In this document: piece after piece, positions 1 to 8,492 of the stretch
How positions within the stretch are numbered: position 1 is the stretch's first letter
Layout: every line of letters starts with the position of its first letter
DNA from: Haloarcula sebkhae
Lineage (GTDB): Archaea; Halobacteriota; Halobacteria; Halobacteriales; Haloarculaceae
Reading direction: 5' to 3'
DNA length: 64,000 nucleotides
Assembly: GCF_014647415.1 (NCBI RefSeq)
Contig: NZ_BMPD01000010.1
Coordinates: 62,001 to 126,000, forward strand
Made by a program: the position numbers and the translations under genes
Notes under the pieces: generated by a model
Told to the model about the DNA's origin: nothing
What the model saw: the letters and a program-made list of their open reading frames with translations, nothing else
Database searches by the model: none

Positions 1-2505
1 GCCATCTCGCTCTACACGCTGCTGGACGACCCGGAGAAGGTCTCCGTGTTCGAGCCCGGCCACGAGGGGAGCACGCTGGCATCCTATGATGACGACGCCG
101 ACGGTGAATCCGACCTCGATGTTGCGTCGCTGCTCGAACGCGTGGACATGACCGACCCGGAGAGTCTCTGGGAGCTCTATCCTAAGGATGTCCGGGTCGA
201 GGACAAGAAGGTCCTCGACCCGTTCATGGGCGGCGGCACATCGCTTGTCGAGGCATCGCGCTTCGGTGCAGAGCTGACCGGAAATGACCTGAATCCTGTG
301 GCTTGGTTCGTTACAAAAAAAGAGTTAGAGGGCGGAGATACTTCAGTAGATGAATTACAGGAAGCATTCACTCAAGTAAAGCAAGGGGCTGCTGACAGAG
401 TGAAGCAAGTGTACAAGACCCCGTGTCCTAACGGTGATCATAAAGCAGAAGCTATGTATTATTTTTGGGTCAAGGAACTAGATTGCGTCTCTTGCGATAA
501 TACAGTTCAGCTGTTTAATGACTACCGAGTTGCAAAGGGAAGATATGAAAGTGATGACAAATATAATGTATTCTGTCCGTCTTGTGAAAAAGTAGTTTCA
601 GTTGATGATTGGCAGTCAGACGGGCCTTGCCCCAGTTGTGGAACCAGTTTTAATCCCTCTGAAGGTACTGTAGACCGGTCTGGTTATTCATGTAGAGAGT
701 GTGGACAAAAGTACGGGATTACGGATGCTATTCCTGAGCAAGGAGACTTCGGACTCAGTCTATATGCTGTTGAGTACTATTGTTCACATTGTGATGCAAC
801 TGGGGAAAATAAATCGGTTTACAAAGGGTATAAACAAGCTGAGCAGTTCGACCATGACCTATACGAAGAAGCCAGGAAGTCGCTTGACGAGAATGATGAT
901 ATAAAGGAATATATTCCATCTGCTGAGATCCGCCCGGGATGGTCTACAGATGCAACTCAATTTGAGGGGAGTATGTCTGGTAATGGGAACCTCCCCGGAT
1001 ACGGGATCACCAAGTGGAAGGATATGTTTAATAAGAGGCAATTATATGGGCTGTCAATAATACTCGAAGAAATTGACCAGATAGAAAATCAGCGTATTAA
1101 AGAGTATCTCTTGTTGGCTCTCAGCGACTCCCTTCGATATAACAATATGATGATTGGATATAATCATAGCCATAATAAAATACATGATATGTTCAAGACT
1201 AATTCCTTTGATAATGTGAATAAACCTATTGAAGGTAATGTCTGGGGGGCAGAATACGGCACAGGCTCATTTAGTAAGATGTTTGACTTGGTAGTTAGCG
1301 GTGTAGAGTATGCAAATAGCCCCTCTGAGCGGTATGTCGAAAATGGAGAAACCCAGAAGATAGAAGGGTTCCAGAAGAAAGTGGGTGGTAATCACTCACT
1401 GTACCAAGGAGACCTGAGGGATTTAGAACTGAAAGAAAATGAATATGACTTAGTCCTAACTGATCCCCCCTATTACAATAACGTTCACTATGCAGAGCTG
1501 GCGGATTACTTCTATGTTTGGCTTCAGCTTATTCTTAAAGACAACTATGAATGCTTCAATCAAGAAAGTACTCCTCACAACCAAAGTATTGAATCAAATC
1601 CAGCGATAAATAAAGGAGTTGAAGAATTCCAGTCAGAGCTGGCGGAATCGTTCAAGAAAATCAAAAAGACGTTGAAGAATGATGGGGCACTTGTATTCAC
1701 TTACCATCATAGTGATTCCGAATCTTGGGGAGAACTTCTTGAAGCGCTCTGTAACGTTGGATTTGAGGTGACTGCTACTTATCCAATTACTGCTGATATC
1801 AATAAATTCACTGATGGTGAGGCAGTCACCTTCGACATTATCGTAGTTGCACGGCCTGCCGATGAACGAACTCCTACCTCTTGGAATTCCCTACGACGGG
1901 AAATCTATCGGACTGCTCGGGAGACTCGTCGAGGTCTTGAAGAAAACCGCGATCTCTCTCGCGGTGACATCGGCGTGATGGAGATGGGCGCGTGTTTTCA
2001 TGAATACTCTAAGCACCACGGGAAGGTGCAACGCGACGGCGAGATTATGTCCGCTAAAGAGGTCGTCAAAGAGATTTACGGCATCATCCAGGAGGCCAGC
2101 GACATCGGCGTTGAGGACGTGTTTATCGACCTGCTCGACACGCCGACCCCCTCGTTCGACGACGTCAACAAGCTCTGCCGCGGAACCAACGCCACACCAG
2201 AGGATCTCAAGGAGACGTGCCTGTACAACCAAGATGACGGCTTCGAACTCGGTACTTGGGACAACGAGAAGCGCCAGGCGTACATCCAGGAACGCGTCAA
2301 CGGCGACGGCGGCGACCATCTCTCAAACCTCGACAAGCTCCAGTTCCTCCGCTATCGATACGAGAAAGGGCAAGCGGTCCAGAACTACGTCGAAAAGTGG
2401 GATATCGATGACGACCTGCGTGAACTCGCCGGTCGGCTCGCGGACGTGACCGGAGACGACACGTATACGCGAGTGCTTGGGGATCGGGATATCACGAGCT
2501 ACTGA
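1..2505 (+). CDS. DUF1156-type adenine-specific DNA methyltransferase (5' end outside window)
   Basis: The frame is open from base 1, so the N-terminus lies outside the window; the GTG at 46 is only an internal possibility. Counting from that GTG, the AdoMet-binding motif DPFMGGGT is at about residues 58-65 and the catalytic DPPYY at 473-477. Between them lies an insert with several CxxC pairs (CPSC, CREC, CSHC), probably zinc ribbons. This order and the Cys-rich insert are typical of DUF1156 DNA adenine methylases, which often sit in defence islands with DUF499 ATPases; no such partner is visible here. Bases about 310-1840 are clearly AT-richer than the two ends, suggesting a recombined centre. 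Its role would be restriction or self-marking methylation. Confidence 0.85.
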   Translation, partial: AISLYTLLDDPEKVSVFEPGHEGSTLASYDDDADGESDLDVASLLERVDMTDPESLWELYPKDVRVEDKKVLDPFMGGGTSLVEASRFGAELTGNDLNPVAWFVTKKELEGGDTSVDELQEAFTQVKQGAADRVKQVYKTPCPNGDHKAEAMYYFWVKELDCVSCDNTVQLFNDYRVAKGRYESDDKYNVFCPSCEKVVSVDDWQSDGPCPSCGTSFNPSEGTVDRSGYSCRECGQKYGITDAIPEQGDFGLSLYAVEYYCSHCDATGENKSVYKGYKQAEQFDHDLYEEARKSLDENDDIKEYIPSAEIRPGWSTDATQFEGSMSGNGNLPGYGITKWKDMFNKRQLYGLSIILEEIDQIENQRIKEYLLLALSDSLRYNNMMIGYNHSHNKIHDMFKTNSFDNVNKPIEGNVWGAEYGTGSFSKMFDLVVSGVEYANSPSERYVENGETQKIEGFQKKVGGNHSLYQGDLRDLELKENEYDLVLTDPPYYNNVHYAELADYFYVWLQLILKDNYECFNQESTPHNQSIESNPAINKGVEEFQSELAESFKKIKKTLKNDGALVFTYHHSDSESWGELLEALCNVGFEVTATYPITADINKFTDGEAVTFDIIVVARPADERTPTSWNSLRREIYRTARETRRGLEENRDLSRGDIGVMEMGACFHEYSKHHGKVQRDGEIMSAKEVVKEIYGIIQEASDIGVEDVFIDLLDTPTPSFDDVNKLCRGTNATPEDLKETCLYNQDDGFELGTWDNEKRQAYIQERVNGDGGDHLSNLDKLQFLRYRYEKGQAVQNYVEKWDIDDDLRELAGRLADVTGDDTYTRVLGDRDITSY

Positions 2506-2536
2506 AGCGGATAGACGGCTGAAGGTTCTATGTGAA

Positions 2537-2582
2537 CTACCCTACTCGCTCACGGCTGACGCCGTTCGGTCGTTGAGGGTAG
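2537..2582. repeat. Hairpin-forming inverted repeat after the methyltransferase
   Basis: CTACCCT (2537-2543) pairs with AGGGTAG (2576-2582), with inner ACGGC/GCCGT pairs. It sits about 30 bp after the methyltransferase stop. It could be a terminator or a remnant end of an insertion sequence; no transposase frame is attached. Confidence 0.4.
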
Positions 2583-2690
2583 GGCTTCCTGTTTCCACGA
2601 CACGCTTTGCAGTCACCTAAACCAGCGTTTTCGTGTCAGAATTGGAATGGGTTTTGGTGGCTGTGCCTGTTGCGCCTCTATGTGGGATTA

Positions 2691-2858
2691 TCAGCCAAAA
2701 ATATACGCAAAGAACGCGACAATTCCTCCCAAGAATGCAAGCCAGGCAATGATTCCAATAATTCCAAACGCCCCTGTATTGAGCGATGCGAGGGCTATGA
2801 TTGCGGAGACAATCCAAATTACGGAAGGTAGGGATAGACTAATCCACGCATCTGGCAT
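2691..2858 (-). CDS. Small two-helix membrane protein, 55 aa
   Basis: This frame is shorter than usual gene-finder limits but looks coding. It starts MPDAWISLSLPSVIW and ends in FFAYIFG. Two hydrophobic helices cover about residues 11-26 and 31-53, joined by a short SLNTGA loop. No family is recognised. It is convergent with the methyltransferase and divergent from the toxin-antitoxin-like pair. It could be a stray membrane peptide, a component of the methyltransferase locus or a remnant. Confidence 0.5.
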   Translation of the reverse strand: MPDAWISLSLPSVIWIVSAIIALASLNTGAFGIIGIIAWLAFLGGIVAFFAYIFG

Positions 2859-2986
2859 GGTTGAAGATTGTCAGATGATAATATAAGTTCTCTTCCCCGA
2901 CAGTATTTTAGGATTTAGCGGACGGGGATGCCACCCGAAGCTTTTTGTCGAGCGATAGGCTATATATCACTGTAATAGGTCTGAGC

Positions 2987-3265
2987 ATGAGCAAGGAATT
3001 AGCCGAGCAGTTTGACCGCGACCTCTCTGCCCCTGACGAAACAGCGGAGCGTGCACGAAAGGCACGCAAGCAGGGCGCGGCACTCGATATAGATTGGGAG
3101 ACGGCGTTTGAAGTATACGATGCTCAGGCAAACCAAGATCCAAAGAAATTTATCCGATTTCCGGAGTCCGCTCCAGAGCCCCAAGACGTCGCAGTGACGC
3201 AATTTGAGGGATCAGATTCGATGTCGGACGACGACGACCGTTACGAATCTACTGTATCGCGTTAG
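2987..3265 (+). CDS. Probable antitoxin-like partner of a PIN protein, 92 aa
   Basis: I chose the ATG at 2987 because a TATA-like stretch (2960-2967) lies about 23 nt upstream, as in a leaderless gene; an in-frame ATG at 2945 lies before that promoter. The product begins MSKELAEQFDRDLSAPDE. It is charged and acidic, with an N-terminal helical part and a disordered DSMSDDDDRYES tail. It lies 11 nt before a PIN-domain gene, the usual order of an antitoxin followed by its toxin. No DNA-binding fold can be named with confidence, so the antitoxin role rests on context. Confidence 0.6.
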   Translation: MSKELAEQFDRDLSAPDETAERARKARKQGAALDIDWETAFEVYDAQANQDPKKFIRFPESAPEPQDVAVTQFEGSDSMSDDDDRYESTVSR

Positions 3266-3276
3266 GGATCTTCTGA

Positions 3277-3846
3277 ATGCCGGTCGATTTGGATATCATA
3301 GATACGCAATTACTTGTCTACATGGCCAATGAGGCACAGCCATGGGCCACCGAAATCCACGACGAAATTATCGCAGGCGAACGTATTGTTTTCATTCCAC
3401 GGTATGTTGCTACTGAGTTCTATCAGGTAATGGAGCGAAATCGCGGGAGTCCTGGTCAAGACCTCGCTTGGGAGCATCTAATCACGCTGAGCGATACGCC
3501 CGCTGCAGTCGTTCCTCATCCCAATAGGTTCCGAGTTGATGTCGACGCAGTTCGGCACCACGCGACGACGAGAGCGCTCGCAGCACGGTGTGATATGCAA
3601 CCGAAGGATGCGCCGATTCTCGCCACTGCATACCGACTCGCGGAGTTTATTGACGCCTATGACCCACCAAATCATTCACAGGATGCGATTCCCAACGATC
3701 CTGAAGAGTTCCGCGTGAAACGGCTGCTCAACGAGATTGATGTCGATTCTATCACCTCGCGTATTCTCACAAACGAGCGTGATTTCGTCGGTGTTGATCT
3801 GGATTCTGTAGGCCTCGAAAAAGTGAGCGTCAGGCGTTTGCCGTGA
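3277..3846 (+). CDS. PIN-domain ribonuclease-like protein (VapC-type toxin candidate)
   Basis: At 189 aa it has the PIN acidic pattern: D8/D10 in DIIDTQLLVYMAN, an E near residue 47 (YVATEFYQVM), the DAPILATAYRL segment around 112-122 and a late ITSRILTNERDF with a final acidic residue. PIN proteins are Mg-dependent ribonucleases, often cleaving tRNA or rRNA when released from an antitoxin. It follows its putative antitoxin closely. It is longer than most VapC (about 130 aa), with an insertion around residues 125-150. Confidence 0.7.
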   Translation: MPVDLDIIDTQLLVYMANEAQPWATEIHDEIIAGERIVFIPRYVATEFYQVMERNRGSPGQDLAWEHLITLSDTPAAVVPHPNRFRVDVDAVRHHATTRALAARCDMQPKDAPILATAYRLAEFIDAYDPPNHSQDAIPNDPEEFRVKRLLNEIDVDSITSRILTNERDFVGVDLDSVGLEKVSVRRLP

Positions 3847-4130
3847 GGCTATGGATCATATCCGATTCTTTTCACGTTATTAGAAATAGGTGCCTTTCTT
3901 GTGCCCACAGCCGTCTTCGACGCCCATTAGCTTGCGCCACCGGGCTTGCGGGAATGGTCACACAGGCTCCACGCAGCACCTTCGCGCTCATATTAATCTT
4001 GTTCATCTTGCAGAATAGTACTTTGGTTCGCTGGCTACTGCATAAATGAGGAGATTCGGTCGGCAATAGAATACTGAACTGTCTGACAGCATAATTACTT
4101 AATGCGCTGCTGAGAGAGTACGATTCAAGA

Positions 4131-4514
4131 ATGGCAGGTCCAGGCCAAATCCCCGGCCGTTATAATCTCATCATCAAGGGCGAGTACGATGCGTTCGACC
4201 ACCAGATACCGGTCGAGGAATTCCTCCAGCGACTCAAAAACGACGATGTCCCCAATAAAGTGAGCGTCGTCGGACTCGCCGCCGCGTTCCAAGATGGTGA
4301 CCTGGCCGTGAATCTCGCCCAAGAGATGGATAGCCGAGCGAACGACCTAGAATATCAGAGTCCGACCATCCAATTCATTGTCGACGGGTCATTCCACCGG
4401 AATGGAAAGACGTATGACCTCCGCGACGGCGACGAGCTTCACTCGCTACAAGAGGTCTTTGGGCCGCAACTGGAGCGGAAGGAAAGCGGTGACTGGTTAG
4501 TAGCTCCATTTTGA
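4131..4514 (+). CDS. Conserved-looking hypothetical protein, 127 aa
   Basis: I do not recognise this acidic soluble protein (starts MAGPGQIPGRYNLIIKGEYD). Its alternating beta/alpha pattern and lack of membrane helices suggest a small globular domain. An AT-rich stretch at 4089-4102 may be its promoter. It is convergent with the McrBC operon. The 284-bp gap before it (3847-4130) holds no gene I can support. Confidence 0.6.
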   Translation: MAGPGQIPGRYNLIIKGEYDAFDHQIPVEEFLQRLKNDDVPNKVSVVGLAAAFQDGDLAVNLAQEMDSRANDLEYQSPTIQFIVDGSFHRNGKTYDLRDGDELHSLQEVFGPQLERKESGDWLVAPF

Positions 4515-4701
4515 CAGAGTCAAATTCAACGTCCCCAAGAAACAGTAGGACAGCAAAAGTCACTAGGCTGAGTGGGAGCATCAGTTGCACCATCGAACAA
4601 ACGAATACGCTGATATCCCGGGTGAAATAGTAAATTTCTGTTGACATGAGAGTGACCGATAAGATTGCTATGTCACGTAACTCATCGAGGCTGTAGGTCA
4701 T
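4375..4701 (-). CDS. Candidate membrane ORF downstream of mcrC, antisense to its neighbour
   Basis: The frame starts MTYSLDELRDIAILSV and contains one strong hydrophobic helix (about VQLMLPLSLVTFAVLLFLG) followed by an Arg-rich tail. The first two thirds look like coding sequence, but the last 140 bases lie antisense to the better-supported gene ending at 4514. It may be a small membrane gene of the McrBC operon whose end has decayed or overlaps. Treat as uncertain. Confidence 0.3.
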   Translation of the reverse strand: MTYSLDELRDIAILSVTLMSTEIYYFTRDISVFVCSMVQLMLPLSLVTFAVLLFLGDVEFDSVKMELLTSHRFPSAPVAAQRPLVASEARRRRGGHTSFHSGGMTRRQ

Positions 4702-4739
4702 CCTCTTGATCAAGTCTGCTAATTCGACAATTTCGTCAT

Positions 4740-6491
4740 CTACAACAATTTCAGCGGCCCCTCTTTCTCTACTTCCCCAGAACCATTCAAGAAGTAGAGA
4801 TCGACCCACTCTTCACCGTCTTCCCGACAGAAGACGGGCACACACGTTGTGGCGTGCTCGTACCGGTCATTACACTTTAGTTCGATTTGCTCACGCGTCC
4901 AGTCGCCTTCCTGCTCCAGATCGTATCGATTCCGTACGTCGTATGAGTGTTCATCGGCGGCTGACTTAAGCACGCGGAGCGAGAAGTCCTTGACATCCTT
5001 GAACGTGAACGGACCGCTCATTTGCTTCGCTAGGTGGAGGTCCGATTCGTCGACGCCGTCGAGGCATAGTTCATGCTCCGCCACGGCTCGGAACGCCTCC
5101 AGTTCAGGAGCATCTCCCACGAGAACTTCGTGGATATACTCGTGAACAACGTCGTCGTAGGCATCGAGCGAGAACTCGTCGGGTGAGAGTATTTGCAGTT
5201 CCGCTCCAGTCTGCACGACACGGCGGCGTTTTGATTCGAGAAGCGGACACAGGAACGCGAGCCGGTCAGAGTGAAGGAGGTAGGCGTAGCTGAACAGCCG
5301 TGACCTAGACGGGGATTCCTTCACTGGGTCGTGCCCTTCTGCATAGTACTTCGAGTCAAGCACAGCTAGTGTCTTCTCACCCTCCTGTAGCACGTGGTCC
5401 GGCTCATGGTATATTTGTCCCTCACCCTCGAACGGATTCACAGACGGTGATCGAACAGGCGTCACGTCGTCAAGACTGCCAAGATGGTCGTAAGATTTGA
5501 CATATGAGAGCTCCCGCTCGATGACAACCTGAGAGTACTGCTCAAACAGCGACTCCATATTCAGAACATAGTCTACGACTAGTTCTCGCGGGCCATCTCG
5601 GAGTTGCTGACCAAGTGAAGACGACATCACAGCCTTGGCGACGTCGAACGCCTTCCGGTAGTACCCTCGTTGTTTCGGAAGGTCGTTAAGCGAGAGGCGT
5701 CGATACGCGTCCATCCGGTCCAATCCGCTGCTGACACCCATATTCTCCAGACGCTCCACCTCTCGGTGAACCTCCGAGAAAATGCGGTCGTACGCAGGGT
5801 GATCGTTCTCGTGAGAGTTTTGCCGAAAGAGTCGAAGCAGCGTCTTTCCAGCGAAATGTAGCAATGAGTTCGCGGCGTTGTCGTACTCAGTCTCGTTGCG
5901 GATCCAGTGTGGCTCCAGAGTCCCCTGCGCGTGGTTCATCAGCGTCTGTTCGACATCGATCTCTCCCCGCCCGTTTAGACTGTTGAGCCGTCGAATAACC
6001 AAGTCGCGGATATACCCCTGCCGGTGAATCGTCTCTAGCCCGTCGAGGTAGTTGATTGCCAGTACGACGAAAACGTCATCGAGGTGGATATCGTCAGAGA
6101 GGAAATCCTGCAGTGGGATCCCGTGATACTCAATGGAGCGGTTCTGATCGTAGACTGCCAGCAGCATATCAAAGATATGCTCCCAGTCGATCTTCGGATC
6201 AACCTGCACCTTCGACGACGGTGTGAGACTTACAACGCCGATGATATCCGTCGCTTCGACGTGTACCTCGTTCTCCTCGCCGTCTACAGTGACCGTGACA
6301 ACCTCGTACTCCTGGTCGCCATCGAGTGCCGCCTGACTCTTCGTGAAGATGCCGGGACTCTGCTGCGTGAACGAAGCGCGACGAAGCTGGTCCCCGATGG
6401 ACGACGGACAACCCTCTATCCGTATCTCCCCGCGTTCGGGGACGTTGAAGGTGTCCTCCCCGTACTGGTACACTTCGTCGACGGTGCTCAT
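4740..6491 (-). CDS. mcrC: McrC-like subunit of a type IV restriction system
   Basis: This 583-aa protein has the McrC-type DUF2357/nuclease layout. An N-terminal beta-rich adaptor is followed by a helical region and the PD-(D/E)XK core EPDHVL...LDSKYY at about residues 360-383. McrC supplies DNA cleavage to the McrB motor, giving restriction of modified DNA. Its ATG overlaps the McrB stop by 4 bp, so the two are translationally coupled. About 180 residues follow the nuclease core, more than in classical McrC; this extra domain has no motif I recognise. Confidence 0.85.
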   Translation of the reverse strand: MSTVDEVYQYGEDTFNVPERGEIRIEGCPSSIGDQLRRASFTQQSPGIFTKSQAALDGDQEYEVVTVTVDGEENEVHVEATDIIGVVSLTPSSKVQVDPKIDWEHIFDMLLAVYDQNRSIEYHGIPLQDFLSDDIHLDDVFVVLAINYLDGLETIHRQGYIRDLVIRRLNSLNGRGEIDVEQTLMNHAQGTLEPHWIRNETEYDNAANSLLHFAGKTLLRLFRQNSHENDHPAYDRIFSEVHREVERLENMGVSSGLDRMDAYRRLSLNDLPKQRGYYRKAFDVAKAVMSSSLGQQLRDGPRELVVDYVLNMESLFEQYSQVVIERELSYVKSYDHLGSLDDVTPVRSPSVNPFEGEGQIYHEPDHVLQEGEKTLAVLDSKYYAEGHDPVKESPSRSRLFSYAYLLHSDRLAFLCPLLESKRRRVVQTGAELQILSPDEFSLDAYDDVVHEYIHEVLVGDAPELEAFRAVAEHELCLDGVDESDLHLAKQMSGPFTFKDVKDFSLRVLKSAADEHSYDVRNRYDLEQEGDWTREQIELKCNDRYEHATTCVPVFCREDGEEWVDLYFLNGSGEVEKEGPLKLL

Positions 6492-7723
6492 GACTCGTAG
6501 GAGCCCATCTGTCTTCGTTCCTGCTCGAGTTCCCGCTCGGCTAGCTCAGCAGCAGGGGCGAGGTCGAACTCTTCAAACTCGCCATTCAGCGCGCGGTAGT
6601 GCTCCGCAATTCGCTCGATTTGTGGGAATGCTGCCGCGTTCAGGAGCCGCGGGACAATATACGTACGGAACGCTTGCCCGACAGCGTCGGTCTGGTCGTG
6701 TTCGTACTCCCCGCCCTCTCGACATGCAACGCCGAGGAACACGGCGACATCGCGGTAGTGCATCGGTCCAAATCGCATGATCGAACCCTGTGAAGTCGAT
6801 TCGTGACCGTGATTGATACCTTCGTAGTCACGCTCGAACAGTCGGAGAATCTCACTATCCTCTAACTCAGTCTGTTCGCTGATGTGCGTGGTAATCCAGC
6901 TCTTGAATAACTGCCGGCGCTTGTCTTCCTCGTACTCGTCGAGTTCGATCATCGCAAACCGGCGGGTGATGGCGTTGTCCAACTCGTTGACCGTCCGATC
7001 GGACATGTTCATCGTACAGATGATGTTCACCCGTTCGTCAAGCTCGATGGTTTCGCCTTCGTCAGTCTCAAAAATCGTCTGGTGGGGGTTCTCGATAGCA
7101 GTGTAAAGCGGGCCAAAGATTTTGGAGATATCTGCTCTGGTGATCTCGTCCAGAATGACACCGTACTCGACGTTGAATTCCTGAGCCCGCTGGACGGCTT
7201 CCGAGACGCAGCCGAGTTTAGTCCGATAGCTCAGCGAATCGCCCGTGTAGTCCGGGCTGATACCCCCGATGATATCCGACGGCGTCCACGACGGAGTAGC
7301 TGTATGGAGCGCGTATCCGATACCAGTCTCACGCGCGAGTTGCTTGGCAAACGTCGTCTTGCCCGTTCCCGTTGGACCATAGAGGACGACCGGCTTCCCT
7401 GCTTCAAGAGCCACCTTCGCGTTCCGCATCACATCTTTCGGAACAAGGATTTCTTCCGGCGTTTCGTCACCGCGGAAACTGACCACACGTTTGAGACGGT
7501 CAGAGGCGATTGGAGATTGTAGAACTGCACGTCGGACCGCTCCAAGTCCGCGCTGCCCGTCATGACGGGTGTCCAATTTCTCCTCCTCGATGAGGTATTC
7601 GAGAACGTCCTCGTTCTCTGCATTCTTGATGACGTCAACGACATCATCTTCAACACGTCGGAGAATATCGATTTCTTCTTTCGCATCGGCGAGTGAGTAC
7701 GCATCGTCAGAAGTACTAACCAT
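6488..7723 (-). CDS. mcrB: McrB-like AAA+ motor of a type IV restriction system
   Basis: This 411-aa protein has Walker A GPTGTGKTTF (about 116-125), Walker B VILDEITRAD (about 189-198) and the McrB-type signature/sensor stretch IICTMNMSDRTVNEL followed by ITRRF (about 233-257). In McrB the equivalent loop is usually MNTADRS; here it is MNMSDRT. The N-terminal 100 residues are helical and charged and would carry the DNA-recognition role, but no known modified-base reader is visible. It is the first gene of the operon and is followed by mcrC. Confidence 0.88.
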   Translation of the reverse strand: MVSTSDDAYSLADAKEEIDILRRVEDDVVDVIKNAENEDVLEYLIEEEKLDTRHDGQRGLGAVRRAVLQSPIASDRLKRVVSFRGDETPEEILVPKDVMRNAKVALEAGKPVVLYGPTGTGKTTFAKQLARETGIGYALHTATPSWTPSDIIGGISPDYTGDSLSYRTKLGCVSEAVQRAQEFNVEYGVILDEITRADISKIFGPLYTAIENPHQTIFETDEGETIELDERVNIICTMNMSDRTVNELDNAITRRFAMIELDEYEEDKRRQLFKSWITTHISEQTELEDSEILRLFERDYEGINHGHESTSQGSIMRFGPMHYRDVAVFLGVACREGGEYEHDQTDAVGQAFRTYIVPRLLNAAAFPQIERIAEHYRALNGEFEEFDLAPAAELAERELEQERRQMGSYES

Positions 7724-7746
7724 TTACATATAGATACTGATGAGCA

Positions 7747-7756
7747 TTTATAAAAT
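7747..7756 (-). promoter_or_regulatory. TATA-like promoter of mcrBC
   Basis: TTTATAAAAT lies 24-33 nt upstream of the mcrB ATG, the spacing expected for an archaeal leaderless transcript. Confidence 0.55.
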
Positions 7757-7868
7757 CCCGTACAACCGTCTTCAATCAACTTAGCAACTATAGTACATCC
7801 ATCGTTTTCAACGATACTGGTTTTCGATCCGGCCCCTAACACATGCATCAAGCGAGCGGTCCGAAATC

Positions 7869-7897
7869 ACACACCCACACCCCCCCGTCGTCAACTC
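7869..7897 (-). repeat. ORB-like repeat, left, inverted
   Basis: Read on the minus strand it gives GAGTTGACGAC, then a run of seven G and TGTGGGTGTG. It matches the right-hand repeats in reverse orientation. Confidence 0.75.
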
Positions 7898-8238
7898 GGT
7901 CAGGAAAGACTCTCTTGGGTAAGGTGATATGAGAGAGTTCATATAGCCATTAGAGTGTCCCTATCCGATAAGTAGGGCACAGAGGGCACAGTCTCAATTA
8001 CTACTGCGAGGACATTGTATTATTCGAGCTGTCTGCCCCACATTCTTGTCCTACGGTTTTGGTTGACAAACAACTGTAATAAAGCTTCGCCTTTAACAGA
8101 GCTATGGGTTGTGCGGCTGTAGGGTTTCCTACTCTATCTCTTATTCTTGGGAACTATCTCTCAACGGTCTCTATTCACTCATCTTGGGCGATACATATAT
8201 TCAGTTCAGCTTTACCCCCTCCCCTCACTCAACATCCC

Positions 8239-8263
8239 AGAGTTGACGACACGGGGGTGTGTG
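8239..8263 (+). repeat. ORB-like repeat 1, right side
   Basis: AGAGTTGACGAC-A-CGGGGGTGTGTG. It is nearly identical to the repeats at 8334 and 8389. Confidence 0.8.
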
Positions 8264-8333
8264 TCTGTTCATGTCGTTGCCCTACTCTCACCTGTTTGGA
8301 TATTAGTGGTCGTGACGTGCTTTGCCGACTATC

Positions 8334-8358
8334 AGAGTTGACGACATGGGGGTGTGTG
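8334..8358 (+). repeat. ORB-like repeat 2, right side
   Basis: AGAGTTGACGAC-A-TGGGGGTGTGTG. It differs from the repeat at 8239 at one base. Confidence 0.8.
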
Positions 8359-8388
8359 GGCCTCTACGCATCGATTATACTCTTGAAC

Positions 8389-8413
8389 AGAGTTGACGAC
8401 ACGGGGGTGTGTG
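8389..8413 (+). repeat. ORB-like repeat 3, right side
   Basis: AGAGTTGACGAC-A-CGGGGGTGTGTG, identical to repeat 1. A degenerate fourth copy (ATTGACGACATGGGAGTGG) follows at 8421-8439. Confidence 0.8.
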
Positions 8414-8459
8414 CGGCGACATTGACGACATGGGAGTGGTCCGCGACATGCACGACGTA

Positions 8460-8470
8460 AGATTTATCGA
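8460..8470 (+). promoter_or_regulatory. TATA-like promoter of orc1
   Basis: AGATTTATCG centres about 27 nt before the ATG at 8493. This supports a leaderless transcript and argues against an earlier in-frame start at 8409, which would place the ORB repeats inside the gene. Confidence 0.55.
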
Positions 8471-8492
8471 ATTACACACGAATCGTAGGCAC

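Larger units (their letters stand above)
7869..8440. other. Replication origin region of Orc1/Cdc6 type
   Basis: The 770-bp gap between mcrB and orc1 carries G-tract repeats: one on the minus strand at its left end and three plus one degenerate on the plus strand at its right end. Between them lies about 320 bp of AT-rich DNA without a convincing gene, a plausible unwinding element. Haloarchaeal origins typically consist of inverted ORBs around an AT-rich element next to an orc1/cdc6 gene. A 118-codon frame over the repeats looks spurious. Confidence 0.8.

Noticed and set aside
2607-2886. Plus-strand frames between the methyltransferase and the PIN pair
   Set aside because: They are shadows of the minus-strand 55-aa membrane protein.
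8104-8460. 118-codon frame across the origin
   Set aside because: It reads through the ORB repeats, has no coding character and precedes the orc1 promoter.
8409-8492. Earlier in-frame start for orc1
   Set aside because: It would place ORB sequence inside the gene and lies before the TATA-like element at 8460-8470.
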